From NCBI GenBank assembly GCA_038251625.1, contig JBBSBE010000005.1, positions 1 to 64,000 on the forward strand: 64,000 bases of DNA, in the 5' to 3' direction. The DNA comes from JBBQXK01 sp038251625. Its GTDB lineage: Bacteria > Pseudomonadota > Alphaproteobacteria > Rhodobacterales > Rhodobacteraceae. The notes under the pieces are model-generated. The model did not search any database. It had not been told where the DNA came from and worked only from the letters and a program-made list of their open reading frames with translations. The position numbers and the translations under genes are program-made. Shown piece by piece: positions 41,752 through 50,832 of this stretch. Positions within the stretch are counted from its first letter, which is position 1; each line of letters opens with the position of its first letter.

Positions 41752-42564
41752 TCACCCGCGTTCCTCTTGCTTTGCGCGTGTCCAGAGCGCGTCCATTTCG
41801 GCAAGATCGCTGTCTTGCGGCAGGCGCCCGCCTTCGGCCAGCCAGTCTTCGATCCGGCCAAAGCGGCGGGTGAATTTTGCGTTGGCTGCGCGTAACGCGG
41901 CCTCCGGGTCGATCTTGAGGTGACGGGCGAGGTTGGCCATCACGAAAAGAAGGTCGCCAAACTCTTCCGCCATCTCGTCCGGGCCAAGGGTATCGCGCGC
42001 CTCGACGAGTTCGCGGGCCTCTTCGGCGATCTTGTCCACCACTTCGTTGGTCGAGGGCCAGTCGAACCCAACCCGGGCCGCGCGCTTTTGCAGTTTCAGC
42101 GCGCGGGTCAGCGCGGGCAGGCCTATGGCGATCCCGTCAAGCGTGCGGGCGTGCCCGCGTTCGGCGGCCTTCAGCGCCTCCCAATCAGCGGTCTGCTGTT
42201 CGGGCGTCTTGTCGCGACTTTCGGTGCCGAACACGTGGGGGTGGCGCGCGATCATCTTGTCGTTGATCGCGCGGGTCACATCGTCAAAGCCGAAAAGCCC
42301 GGATTCCTCTGCAATCTGCGCGTGAAACACCACCTGAAGCAACAGATCGCCCAATTCGCCCGGCAGCTCGCCCCATGCCTGCCGCGCGATGGCATCGGCC
42401 ACTTCATGCGCCTCTTCCACGGTATAGGGCGCGATGGTCGCGAAGGTCTGCTGCACATCCCAAGGGCAGCCCCGCACCGGATCGCGCAAGCGCGCCATGA
42501 TCGCCAACAGCCGCGCCATCCCGTCTTCGGGGCCGGCGATCAGCGGGTCGTCAACTTTCGTCAT
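41752..42564 (-). CDS. mazG: Nucleoside triphosphate pyrophosphohydrolase
   Basis: The 270-residue MazG has two tandem MazG domains, each with the EExxE-type metal motif: EEAHEVADAI with GELGDLLLQV in the first and EEARELVEAR with EEFGDLLFV in the second. It hydrolyses NTPs to NMPs, as a housecleaning or stringent-response enzyme. Full length, minus strand, upstream of the vWA cassette by 75 bases, so probably a separate unit. Confidence 0.95.
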   Translation of the reverse strand: MTKVDDPLIAGPEDGMARLLAIMARLRDPVRGCPWDVQQTFATIAPYTVEEAHEVADAIARQAWGELPGELGDLLLQVVFHAQIAEESGLFGFDDVTRAINDKMIARHPHVFGTESRDKTPEQQTADWEALKAAERGHARTLDGIAIGLPALTRALKLQKRAARVGFDWPSTNEVVDKIAEEARELVEARDTLGPDEMAEEFGDLLFVMANLARHLKIDPEAALRAANAKFTRRFGRIEDWLAEGGRLPQDSDLAEMDALWTRAKQEERG

Positions 42565-42624
42565 CCCTTACCCCCGCGCGTTCTGCGCGTTTCATACCGG
42601 GGGCTGCGTGCAAGGGCCAGCCGG

Positions 42625-43221
42625 TCAAGACTTGTCATACTTCAGCGTCGGCCCGTGACCGCCGGTGTCGAGGTCCTTGTTCACCTTTTCCAGCCGCTTC
42701 TGCAGCTTGCCGCCATCGAACAGGGCCTTGAACTGCTTTGCCCAGTCGGCGGTTGCAGCCTTGATCGCGGCCTTCTTGTCCTTGCCTTCGCCCTTGCCCT
42801 CGATCTCGCTGATTTCCTTGGCGATGGCCTCGGCCTCTGTCGTGGTCGCGTCCACATGTTCCTGCTCGTGATCCTTCACGCCCTTGAGGAACGTGGCCCA
42901 GGTCTTCTTGTCCTTGTCGCTCAGGTCCTTGTCGTCCAGATCGGGGATCTGGATCGAGGGCGAAATCTTGATCTCGCCCTTCTTGGCTTTCACCTTCCAT
43001 GCCTCGCCCGTCTTGGGCTTTGCCTTGGTGTCCTCTTCTTCCTCGAAATTGTAGGAGTTGGGGGTGGTCACCGGTGCGGTCGTATATCCTGCGCGGGCTT
43101 TGCCACCGTCCTTGGGGCCCTTCTTCTGGATATCTTTCCACACCTCTTCCAGCGTTGTGCCGCTGACCTTGTAAGGCTTGTCCTTCGGCGTCTCGCATTT
43201 CGCGGTAACATTGCCAGCCAT
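42625..43221 (-). CDS. DUF922-like protein with HEXXH zinc motif
   Basis: The 198-residue protein has a metalloprotease motif HEQEH at 118-122 followed by DATTTEAE, in a DUF922-like context. It has no signal peptide and is exceptionally lysine-rich for this GC-rich genome (about one residue in five). The ATG at 43221 has AAAGGA upstream. Family members are called secreted Zn-dependent proteases, but export of this one would need a non-classical route. It stands alone; composition hints at horizontal origin or a special role. Confidence 0.7.
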   Translation of the reverse strand: MAGNVTAKCETPKDKPYKVSGTTLEEVWKDIQKKGPKDGGKARAGYTTAPVTTPNSYNFEEEEDTKAKPKTGEAWKVKAKKGEIKISPSIQIPDLDDKDLSDKDKKTWATFLKGVKDHEQEHVDATTTEAEAIAKEISEIEGKGEGKDKKAAIKAATADWAKQFKALFDGGKLQKRLEKVNKDLDTGGHGPTLKYDKS

Positions 43222-43351
43222 GGGAGATTTCCTTTGGTAAAGTGCTTCCGTAAATGCCTTCAACAATAGCAGACGCCAGTCACGCTGCCCAGATCGTTGT
43301 CATTGCCCGCCCCGTCGTGCAATGAGTGTGCGGCCAGAGTTGGAGACCCGC

Positions 43352-44515
43352 ATGCCCGTCCTGAACCGCATCGCCGCCTATGCCCCCGAGATGACGGAGT
43401 GGCGGCGGCATCTGCATGCAAACCCCGAGTTGAAGTTCGACTGTCACCAGACGGCGGCCTTCATCGCAGAGCATCTGCGCGACTTCGGGGTGGACGAGAT
43501 CCATCAGGGCATCGCGCAGACCGGCATCGTGGCGATCATCAATGGCAACGGTGACGGCCCCACGATCGGCTTGCGCGCCGACATGGACGCGTTGCCGATC
43601 GTGGAGACGACGGGGGCCGAATATGCCTCGACCGTTCCGGGCAAGATGCATGCCTGCGGCCATGACGGGCATGTGACGATGCTTCTGGGGGCCGCCCGCT
43701 ATCTGGCCGAAACACGGCGGTTTGCGGGGCGCGTGGCGCTGATCTTCCAGCCGGCCGAAGAGGATGGCGGCGGGGGTGAGGTGATGGTGCAGGAAGGGAT
43801 CATGGATCGCTTCGGGATTGCCAGGGTCTTTGGCATCCACAATGCGCCGAACCTGCCGTTCGGTGCGTTCCAGACGAACCCCGGGCCGTTGATGGCCTCG
43901 GTCGATACCGCGACGGTGCGGGTGACGGGCAAGGGCGGGCACGGCGCCACGCCGCATGAATGCGTGGACCCCGTGGTGGCGATTGTCGCGATGATCCAGG
44001 CGGTGCCGACGATCATCACCCGCAACGTGCACGCGCTGGACCAGGTGGTGATCTCGGTGACGCAGATCCACACCGGCACCGCGTCGAACATCATCCCCGA
44101 GACGGGATGGTTCTGCGCCACGATCCGGTCATTCCGCCACGAGGTGCGCGAGCTTCTGAAGCGGCGGTTCCACGAGATCATGGCGGGCACGGCGGCGGCC
44201 TATGGCGTGACGGCGGAGGTTGACTACGAATGGGGCTATCCGGCCACGGTCAACACGCCCGAAGAGGCGGCCTTTGCCACGGACGTGGCCTGCGAGGTTT
44301 CGGGCGAGGCGATGGTGGACGGCAATTCCCCGCGCGAGATGGGCAGCGAGGATTTCAGCTACATGCTGGAAGCGCGGCCGGGCGCCTATCTTTTCCTTGG
44401 CACAGGCCCCGGGGCGGGGCTGCACCACCCGGCCTATGATTTCAATGACGAGGCGGCGCCTGTTGGTGCCAGCTTCTTTGCGCGGCTGGTCGAGCGCGCT
44501 CAGCCCCTCGCCTGA
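43352..44515 (+). CDS. M20 aminoacylase / amidohydrolase (hippurate hydrolase-like)
   Basis: The 387-residue M20D-family enzyme hydrolyses N-acyl amino acids or hippurate-like amides. Metal ligands are in MHACGHDGH and the PAEE segment, with the aspartate in RADMDALP and the final HHPAYDFND. The dimerisation domain occupies about residues 185-295. Start at 43352 has GGAG upstream. Its 3' end overlaps the convergent membrane gene by 16 bases. Confidence 0.92.
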   Translation: MPVLNRIAAYAPEMTEWRRHLHANPELKFDCHQTAAFIAEHLRDFGVDEIHQGIAQTGIVAIINGNGDGPTIGLRADMDALPIVETTGAEYASTVPGKMHACGHDGHVTMLLGAARYLAETRRFAGRVALIFQPAEEDGGGGEVMVQEGIMDRFGIARVFGIHNAPNLPFGAFQTNPGPLMASVDTATVRVTGKGGHGATPHECVDPVVAIVAMIQAVPTIITRNVHALDQVVISVTQIHTGTASNIIPETGWFCATIRSFRHEVRELLKRRFHEIMAGTAAAYGVTAEVDYEWGYPATVNTPEEAAFATDVACEVSGEAMVDGNSPREMGSEDFSYMLEARPGAYLFLGTGPGAGLHHPAYDFNDEAAPVGASFFARLVERAQPLA

Positions 44516-44892
44516 GGTCGCACCGCGGGGATCAGGGCGAAACCGATCTGCCCCGCCAGACCAAGCGCGCCTGCGGGCGTGGCCATGGCTGCGATCCATG
44601 CGCTGGCCGTCGTGCCGAAGGCCCTGGCGAGCGCAGCCTCCAGCGCCATCAGGATGGCGAAGGCCAGTGCGCCCATGCCGAGGCGGGCGGGCAGGGATAG
44701 CGGCCAACGGCTGAGCACCGCACCCGCCACGACCCAGGACAGCATCAGGATAATCGGCACTTCCAGCGCCACCGCCCCCAGGGCACCGAAGGCGGGGGCG
44801 ACCCAGAGAACACGCGCGCTGCCAAGCAAGAAGGCCGCCGCGAAGACGGTCAGCACATAGGCAAGCGCGGGGCGGACAACCGGGTGTATCAT
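44500..44892 (-). CDS. Small membrane protein, unknown
   Basis: The 130-residue protein has four hydrophobic segments (about 8-28, 35-58, 68-90, 98-122) and no soluble domain. The ATG at 44892 has AAGGGA upstream. The same frame runs open far to the left over the aminotransferase gene, but that part is a shadow. Convergent with the M20 gene. No family recognised. Confidence 0.6.
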   Translation of the reverse strand: MIHPVVRPALAYVLTVFAAAFLLGSARVLWVAPAFGALGAVALEVPIILMLSWVVAGAVLSRWPLSLPARLGMGALAFAILMALEAALARAFGTTASAWIAAMATPAGALGLAGQIGFALIPAVRPQARG

Positions 44893-44982
44893 CCCATGGT
44901 CCCTTACAGGAAAAACCCCGGGGGTGGTGAACCCTTTGCCGCTCTGCCAGACTGATGTCACCTTCAAAACCGGATAACCCCC

Positions 44983-46368
44983 ATGACCCTGACGAACCGC
45001 ACCCCCTGGGCGATGGACCGCGACCACGCGCTGCATCCCTGGACGCATTTTGAAAGCTTCGCCCGCGAAGGCGCGCTGGTGATTGACCGGGGGGAGGGGT
45101 GTTATCTTTGGGATACCGAAGGGCGGCAGTATCTGGATGCCGTCGGCGGCCTGTGGTGCACCAACATCGGCCTGGGCCGACGCGAGATGGCACAGGCGAT
45201 CGCCGCGCAGGTGGAACGGCTGGCCTTTGCCAATACCTTCGTGGATGTGACGAACGATCCCGCCGCGCGTCTTTCGGCGCGGTTGGCCGAGCTTGCGCCG
45301 GGCAACCTGAACCGTGTGCATTTCACCACCGGCGGGTCCACGGCGATCGATAGCGCGGCACGGATGGTTGTGTACTACCAGTCCTGCATGGGGCGGCCGG
45401 AAAAGACGCATCTGGTGGCGCGGGATTACAGCTATCACGGGTCCACTTACCTGTCGCAATCCATCGGCAAGCGGCCCGGCGACCGCGTGCCGGAGTTTCG
45501 CTACAAGGAAGACGGGATTCACCACCTGTCCTGCCCCAATCCCTATCGCCGCCCTGCGGGGATGACGGAGGCTGATTTCTGCGATGCGCTGGTGGCAGAG
45601 TTCGAAGCGCTGATCGACAGCGTGGGGGCCGACCGGATCGGCGGCTTCTTCGCCGAGCCCATTCAGGCAAGCGGCGGGGTGATCGTGCCGCCCGACGGCT
45701 ATCTGGCCCGGATGTGGGAGGTGTGCCGCCGCCATGATATCCTGTTCGTCGCCGATGAGGTGGTCACGGCCTTTGGCAGGCTGGGCCACTGGTTCGCGTC
45801 CGAGGCGGAATTCGGCGTGATCCCCGATATCATCTGCGTGGCCAAGGGCGTGACTTCTGGCTATCTGCCGCTGGGTGCGGTGATCTTTTCCAACCGCATC
45901 TGGGATGCGATGGCGGCGGATGAAAACCGCTGGTTCACCTCGGGCTATACCTATTCGGGCCATCCGGTGGCATGCGCCGCCGCGCTGACCAACCTTGATA
46001 TCATCGCGCGCGAAGATCTGCTGGGCAACGCCACGCGCGTGGGTGCCTATTTCGAGGAACGCCTCGGGGCCTTGCGCGACCTGCCGATGGTGGGCGATGT
46101 GCGGGGCAGAAAGCTTATGCTCTGCGTCGAGAACGTGGCCGACAAGGCGACACGGCGCCTGCTGCCGGACGCGGTGAACGAAAGCAAGCGCATATCCGAC
46201 GCATGCGAGGCGATGGGGCTTTTGGTACGCCCCATCGGGCATCTCAACGTGATGTCGCCGCCCCTGATCATCACCGAAGCGCAGGTGGACTTTATTGCTG
46301 AAACGCTGGAAAAGGCGATCGGTCAGGTGGCCGATGACCTGACCCGCGAAGGGGTGAGATTGAGCTGA
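44983..46368 (+). CDS. Class III aminotransferase (omega-amine:pyruvate / putrescine type)
   Basis: The 461-residue PLP enzyme has the Schiff-base lysine K288 in CVAKGVTSG and the cofactor aspartate D258 in VADEVVTAFGR. Class III members transfer terminal amino groups of polyamines or omega-amino acids to pyruvate or 2-oxoglutarate. The agmatinase gene follows with a one-base TGATG overlap, so the likely route is agmatine to putrescine, then to 4-aminobutanal. Substrate inferred from context. Confidence 0.9.
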   Translation: MTLTNRTPWAMDRDHALHPWTHFESFAREGALVIDRGEGCYLWDTEGRQYLDAVGGLWCTNIGLGRREMAQAIAAQVERLAFANTFVDVTNDPAARLSARLAELAPGNLNRVHFTTGGSTAIDSAARMVVYYQSCMGRPEKTHLVARDYSYHGSTYLSQSIGKRPGDRVPEFRYKEDGIHHLSCPNPYRRPAGMTEADFCDALVAEFEALIDSVGADRIGGFFAEPIQASGGVIVPPDGYLARMWEVCRRHDILFVADEVVTAFGRLGHWFASEAEFGVIPDIICVAKGVTSGYLPLGAVIFSNRIWDAMAADENRWFTSGYTYSGHPVACAAALTNLDIIAREDLLGNATRVGAYFEERLGALRDLPMVGDVRGRKLMLCVENVADKATRRLLPDAVNESKRISDACEAMGLLVRPIGHLNVMSPPLIITEAQVDFIAETLEKAIGQVADDLTREGVRLS

Positions 46369-47333
46369 TGGCACTGGAAGATGCGAAATCGGATGTTGAC
46401 GGCGCATTCACGCGTCCGGGGCTGAAGGGGCTGTCGTTCGAGAACGCCTTTGGTGGTGCGCCTTCGTTCTTGCGACGGCGCTATACCAAGGATCTGACGG
46501 GGGTCGAGCTTGCCATCACGGGCGTGCCGTTCGATCAGGCTGTCACGCATCGCAGCGGCGCGCGCTTTGGACCCCGTGCCATCCGGGAGGCATCGAGCCT
46601 GATGCCGGGCGATCCTCCCTTTGGTTGGCCCATGAACCCGCTGGCCGACATGGCGATCGCCGATGTGGGCGACGTGGCCTTCGACTATGCCAAGGTTGCG
46701 GCGTTTCCGGCAACGCTTGAGGCGCATATCGCGGGCATCCTGGACGCGGGCGCGGGCACGGTGACGCTGGGCGGCGATCATTCGATCACGCTGCCGATCC
46801 TGCGCGCCTATGCAAAGGTCTTCGGACCGCTCGCCGTGATCCACATCGACGCGCATTCTGACCTTTGGCCCGACGACGATCCCGACCGCATCGATCACGG
46901 CACCTTTCTTTACAAGGCTGTGAAAGAGGGCCTGATCGCTCCCGACCGGTCGGTGCAGATCGGGATTCGCACAGTGACCGAGGATTACCTTGGCGTCCAC
47001 GTGATCGATGCGCCGCTGGTGCATCAGGCGGGCGTGGCGGCGGCGGTGGAAAAGGCGCGGGGGATCGTCGGCGATGCACCCTGCTACATCACCTTTGACA
47101 TCGACGCGCTGGACCCGGCTTTTGCGCCCGGTACGGGCACGCCGGTCTGGGGTGGTCTTGCTTCCTGGCAGGCGGCGGCGCTTTTGCGCGGGCTTGCGGG
47201 TGTCCGGATGGTCGGCGGAGATGTGGTCGAGGTTTCGCCGCCCTATGATACGACCGGCGCCACCGCCATTGCGGGCGCGCATGTGGCCTACGACCTGATC
47301 TGCCTTTACCACTGGGCGAGGACGAGAACATGA
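46368..47333 (+). CDS. speB: Agmatinase / arginase-family ureohydrolase
   Basis: The 321-residue enzyme cleaves agmatine to putrescine and urea, with the two-manganese site residues in GGDHS, IDAHSD and FDIDALDP. The N-terminal 45 residues are an extension with a PSFLRRRYTKDL stretch. It is coupled to the aminotransferase upstream and to the DUF1499 gene downstream (ATGA at 47330). Related guanidino substrates are possible because this family is broad. Confidence 0.88.
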   Translation: MALEDAKSDVDGAFTRPGLKGLSFENAFGGAPSFLRRRYTKDLTGVELAITGVPFDQAVTHRSGARFGPRAIREASSLMPGDPPFGWPMNPLADMAIADVGDVAFDYAKVAAFPATLEAHIAGILDAGAGTVTLGGDHSITLPILRAYAKVFGPLAVIHIDAHSDLWPDDDPDRIDHGTFLYKAVKEGLIAPDRSVQIGIRTVTEDYLGVHVIDAPLVHQAGVAAAVEKARGIVGDAPCYITFDIDALDPAFAPGTGTPVWGGLASWQAAALLRGLAGVRMVGGDVVEVSPPYDTTGATAIAGAHVAYDLICLYHWARTRT

Positions 47334-47770
47334 TACGCTTCGCGCTGATCGCGGTTTTCGTGCTGATTTGTGTAGGCGCGTGGGTGCGTCTGGCGCCCAG
47401 CAATCCCGCTGACTGGCATGAAGATCCGGTGACGAATGCCACCCCCGATTGCAACGTGATCCCCGGCACGGGCGAGGCGCGCGCGGCCTGTCTTTTGCCG
47501 GGTACACCGGCGGAAGTTCTGGCACGGCTTGATGCCGTGGCGCTTGCCACACCGCGCACGATCCGCCTTGCGGGCAGCGCTGACACGGGGCGGATCACCT
47601 GGATCACCCGCTCGCGCCTGTGGGGGTTTCCTGATTACACGACCGCGGCCGCCTCTGCCGCGCCGGAGGGGGCACGGCTTGATATCCACGCCCGGCTGCG
47701 GTTCGGCACGGATGATACCGGCGTCAATGCCGCCCGCCTGACCGATTGGCTGGCGCGACTGGCGCCCTGA
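47330..47770 (+). CDS. DUF1499 protein with N-terminal membrane anchor
   Basis: The 146-residue protein begins with a transmembrane or uncleaved signal helix (2-19) and carries a DUF1499-like domain with the strand patterns TGRITWITRSRLWGFPDY. Function unknown. Co-transcribed with the agmatinase gene by overlap. A link to polyamines is not established. Confidence 0.75.
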   Translation: MIRFALIAVFVLICVGAWVRLAPSNPADWHEDPVTNATPDCNVIPGTGEARAACLLPGTPAEVLARLDAVALATPRTIRLAGSADTGRITWITRSRLWGFPDYTTAAASAAPEGARLDIHARLRFGTDDTGVNAARLTDWLARLAP

Positions 47771-47879
47771 AAAGGCGCCAATGGCAACGTAGCCGCCATT
47801 TTCTACGGAACCCTGACTTTGCAAACGCAGGCGCCAGCCCCTTGACCCGCCACGCCGCCCGCGCGAAGAGGCCTGCACC

Positions 47880-48935
47880 ATGGTTCCGCTCGACAGGCTT
47901 GCCCAGATCACCCGCCGCTTCGAATTTCTCGAGGCCCGTCTTGCCGACGGGGCGAGTTCGGGCGAGATCGCGGCCCTGTCGCGGGAATACAGCGATCTGA
48001 AGCCCGTGGCGGAAGAGATTGCGGCCTATCTGCGCGCGCTTGACGCCATTGCCGAGGCAGAGGTGCTGCGTGCAGACCCCGAGATGCGTGGCCTGGCCGA
48101 GGAAGAGCTGCCCGTCTTGCGCGATGCGCGGGAGGCGATGGAGGAACGGCTGCGCCTTGCTCTTTTGCCAAAGGATGCCGCCGATGCCCGTGCCGCGATC
48201 CTGGAGATCCGGCCCGGCACCGGTGGGGATGAGGCCAGCCTTTTCGCCGCCGATCTGGCCCGCATGTACCAGCGCCATGCCGAGGCGCAAGGCTGGCGGT
48301 GGGAGGTCATCGACCAGCAATGGTCGGATCTTGGGGGCCTGAAGGAATTCACCGCGCATGTGCAGGGCGAGGGCGTCTTTGCGCGGCTGAAGTTCGAAAG
48401 CGGCGTCCACCGCGTGCAGCGGGTCCCCGAGACCGAGGCGCAGGGGCGCATCCACACCTCTGCCGCGACGGTGGCCGTGCTGCCCGAGGCCGAAGAGGTA
48501 GAGATCGACATTCCCGCAACGGATATCCGTATCGATACGATGCGTGCATCGGGGGCCGGAGGGCAGCACGTGAACACTACGGATTCTGCGGTGCGGATCA
48601 CGCATATTCCAACGGGTATCGTGGTTACCAGTTCGGAAAAGAGCCAGCATCAGAACCGTGCTGTCGCCATGGCGGTGCTGCGTGCCCGGCTTTATGAGGC
48701 CGAGCGGGACCGCATCGACAGCGCCCGCGCCGCCGACCGGCGGGGGCAGGTGGGATCGGGCGACCGCAGCGAGCGGATCCGCACTTATAATTTCCCGCAG
48801 GGCAGGGTGACGGATCACCGCATCAACCTGACGCTTTATGCGCTGCCGCAGGTTATGGGTGGCGACCTCGCGCCACTGATCGAGGCGCTGGTGGCCGACG
48901 ATCAGGCAAAGAAGCTGGCCGAGGCGGGGTTGTGA
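47880..48935 (+). CDS. prfA: Peptide chain release factor 1
   Basis: The 351-residue RF1 recognises UAA and UAG. The GGQ motif is at 227-229 in GAGGQHVN, and the codon-reading tripeptide is PET at 183-185 where E. coli has PAT. The RPGTGGDEA segment and C-terminal helices are intact. Start ATG 47880. prmC, which methylates the GGQ glutamine, is translated directly after with a GTGA overlap. Confidence 0.97.
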   Translation: MVPLDRLAQITRRFEFLEARLADGASSGEIAALSREYSDLKPVAEEIAAYLRALDAIAEAEVLRADPEMRGLAEEELPVLRDAREAMEERLRLALLPKDAADARAAILEIRPGTGGDEASLFAADLARMYQRHAEAQGWRWEVIDQQWSDLGGLKEFTAHVQGEGVFARLKFESGVHRVQRVPETEAQGRIHTSAATVAVLPEAEEVEIDIPATDIRIDTMRASGAGGQHVNTTDSAVRITHIPTGIVVTSSEKSQHQNRAVAMAVLRARLYEAERDRIDSARAADRRGQVGSGDRSERIRTYNFPQGRVTDHRINLTLYALPQVMGGDLAPLIEALVADDQAKKLAEAGL

Positions 48936-49762
48936 CGGGGGCCGAAGCGCTGGCCCGTGCGCGCGCGGCTTTGGCGGCGGCGGACGTACCGGACCCTGCG
49001 CGCGATGCCCGGGCGCTTTTGGCCCACGCTTTGAGGGGGGCAGAGGATGGGCTGATCCTTGCCCTGCCAGAGCCGATGTCGGCAGAGGCAGAGGCCCGGC
49101 TTGACGCAGCCGTGGCGGCGCGCGTGCGCCGCCAGCCGGTGGCGCAGATCACCGGGCGGCGGTTGTTCTGGGGGCGGGCCTTCCGGGTGACGCCCGATGT
49201 GCTCGACCCGCGGCCCGAAACGGAAACCCTGATCGCCGAAGCGTTGGCCGTTCCCTTTGACCGCGTGCTGGACCTTGGGACTGGGTCGGGGGCGATCCTT
49301 GCCACACTTCTGGCCGAGCGGACGGGTGCGACCGGCCTTGGCACCGATCTGTCTGACGCCGCTCTGGCAGTGGCGCGGGAAAATGCGCAGGCGCTGGGGG
49401 TGGCGGCACGTGCGGACTTTGGACTGCATGACTGGTTTGCAGGCGTCACGGGGCTGTTTGACCTGATCGTGTCAAACCCGCCCTATATCGCGGCCGACGA
49501 GATGGCGACCCTCGCCCCCGAGGTACGCGAGTGGGAGCCGCAGCTGGCGTTGACGCCGGGCGGCGACGGGCTTGCCGCCTACCGTGCGATTGCGGCCGGT
49601 GCGGGTGCGCATCTGGCCCCCGGCGGGCGCGTACTGGTGGAGATCGGGGCATCACAAGGGCGGGCCGTTGCCGATCTCTTTGCCGCCAACGGATTCGCCA
49701 GCGTCCGGGTGAGTCCTGATCTGGATGGCCGTGACCGGGTGGTAGGGGCCATGCGCGCATGA
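48932..49762 (+). CDS. prmC: Release factor glutamine methyltransferase
   Basis: The 276-residue SAM-dependent enzyme methylates the GGQ glutamine of RF1 and RF2. It has the N-terminal helical domain, the SAM loop DLGTGSGAI (114-122) and the catalytic NPPY motif (182-185). Start is the GTG at 48932 overlapping the prfA stop. The prfA-prmC operon is conserved in most bacteria. Confidence 0.96.
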   Translation: MTGAEALARARAALAAADVPDPARDARALLAHALRGAEDGLILALPEPMSAEAEARLDAAVAARVRRQPVAQITGRRLFWGRAFRVTPDVLDPRPETETLIAEALAVPFDRVLDLGTGSGAILATLLAERTGATGLGTDLSDAALAVARENAQALGVAARADFGLHDWFAGVTGLFDLIVSNPPYIAADEMATLAPEVREWEPQLALTPGGDGLAAYRAIAAGAGAHLAPGGRVLVEIGASQGRAVADLFAANGFASVRVSPDLDGRDRVVGAMRA

Positions 49763-49989
49763 AATCGGGGGATAGACGGCGCCTTGACCCGCTTTTTTCC
49801 CACAAAGCCCTTGTTTCTGCCGCGAATGCGTGATTATTCGGGGTCAGCGTCAGGCGCTCGCCCCCATTTTCCACGGGGGTTGCGATGCCCCGCTGTATGC
49901 CAAACCTGCCTGAACTGTCCCGCGACGCGCAGATGCGATTGAAGCGGCAGGCGTTCGGCGAAACCAGCCCATCTGGACCATAGGACAAG

Positions 49990-50817
49990 ATGAGATCTTC
50001 AAAGTCCCGCTCGCGCTCCAAGGCGAACCGCCCGCGCACCCTTGGTAACATTATCAACCGCGTCTTCGACAGCTCTGGCCCAGAGGGCAAGGTGCGTGGC
50101 ACGCCGCAGCAGATCATCGAAAAATATCAGATCCTTGCGCGTGATGCGCAACTGTCGAACGACCGCGTGGCGGCCGAGAACTTCATGCAGCACGCCGAGC
50201 ATTACACCCGCATGCTGAGCGAGGCGATGCGCGAGATGGCGGCCGAGCAGGAAGCGCGGCAGCAGCAGCCCGGCCCGTACAATCAGGGGCAGGGTAACCA
50301 GGGTCAGAACAATCAGAACCACAACAACCAGGGCCAGAACAATCCGGGTCAGAACAATCAGGGCGGCGGGCGCCGCGATGATCGCGATGGCAGCTGGAAC
50401 GGCAATGGCAACGGTGGAAACGGAAACGGCGGCAGCAATGGCGGCGATCGGCGCGAGAACCGTGGCGACTATCGCCCCGATTACCGCAATGACCAGCGTG
50501 GCGACCAGCCACGGTCTGACCAGCGGCCGCCGCGTGGCGAAGACGGCCCGCGCCCCGGCGTCGATGTGATCGACCTTGGCGGCGATGATGCAGGGCTGGT
50601 CGAGACGCCCGAAGCCCGTGCACCCCGGCGTGACGACCGCCCGGCCGAGCCAGAGGCCCCGGCTGTTGCCTCCGCCGCACCGGAAGCCGAGGCTCCGGCC
50701 GAAACGCGGGCGCCGCGCCGCCCGCGCGGACCGCGCAAGCCACGTGCCGAGAAGGCGGGCGATGCGGGCGGAGACGACAAGGATACCGGCAGCGGACCAC
50801 GCGAAGCCGCCGAGTAA
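49990..50817 (+). CDS. DUF4167 protein with Asn/Gln/Gly-rich disordered region
   Basis: The 275-residue protein has an ordered DUF4167 head (about 1-85: RTLGNIINRVFDSSGPEGKVRGTPQQIIEKY) and a long disordered tail. Residues 95-125 are an NQGQN repeat, then a glycine/asparagine stretch, then an acidic and proline-rich part with arginine blocks. The N-terminus is basic and Ser/Arg-rich. DUF4167 occurs in alphaproteobacteria and is thought to be RNA- or ribosome-associated in some species; that is inference. Convergent with rsmA by 16 bases. Confidence 0.88.
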   Translation: MRSSKSRSRSKANRPRTLGNIINRVFDSSGPEGKVRGTPQQIIEKYQILARDAQLSNDRVAAENFMQHAEHYTRMLSEAMREMAAEQEARQQQPGPYNQGQGNQGQNNQNHNNQGQNNPGQNNQGGGRRDDRDGSWNGNGNGGNGNGGSNGGDRRENRGDYRPDYRNDQRGDQPRSDQRPPRGEDGPRPGVDVIDLGGDDAGLVETPEARAPRRDDRPAEPEAPAVASAAPEAEAPAETRAPRRPRGPRKPRAEKAGDAGGDDKDTGSGPREAAE

Positions 50818-50832
50818 GGGCGGCCCCGGCGA

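Noticed and set aside
44893..46407. Long minus-strand extension of the small membrane protein
   Set aside because: Antisense to the aminotransferase gene; only the last 130 codons have a ribosome site and membrane-protein composition.
50281..50370. Short tandem repeat resembling a CRISPR or microsatellite
   Set aside because: It encodes the NQGQN repeat of the DUF4167 protein in frame, with imperfect units and no spacers.
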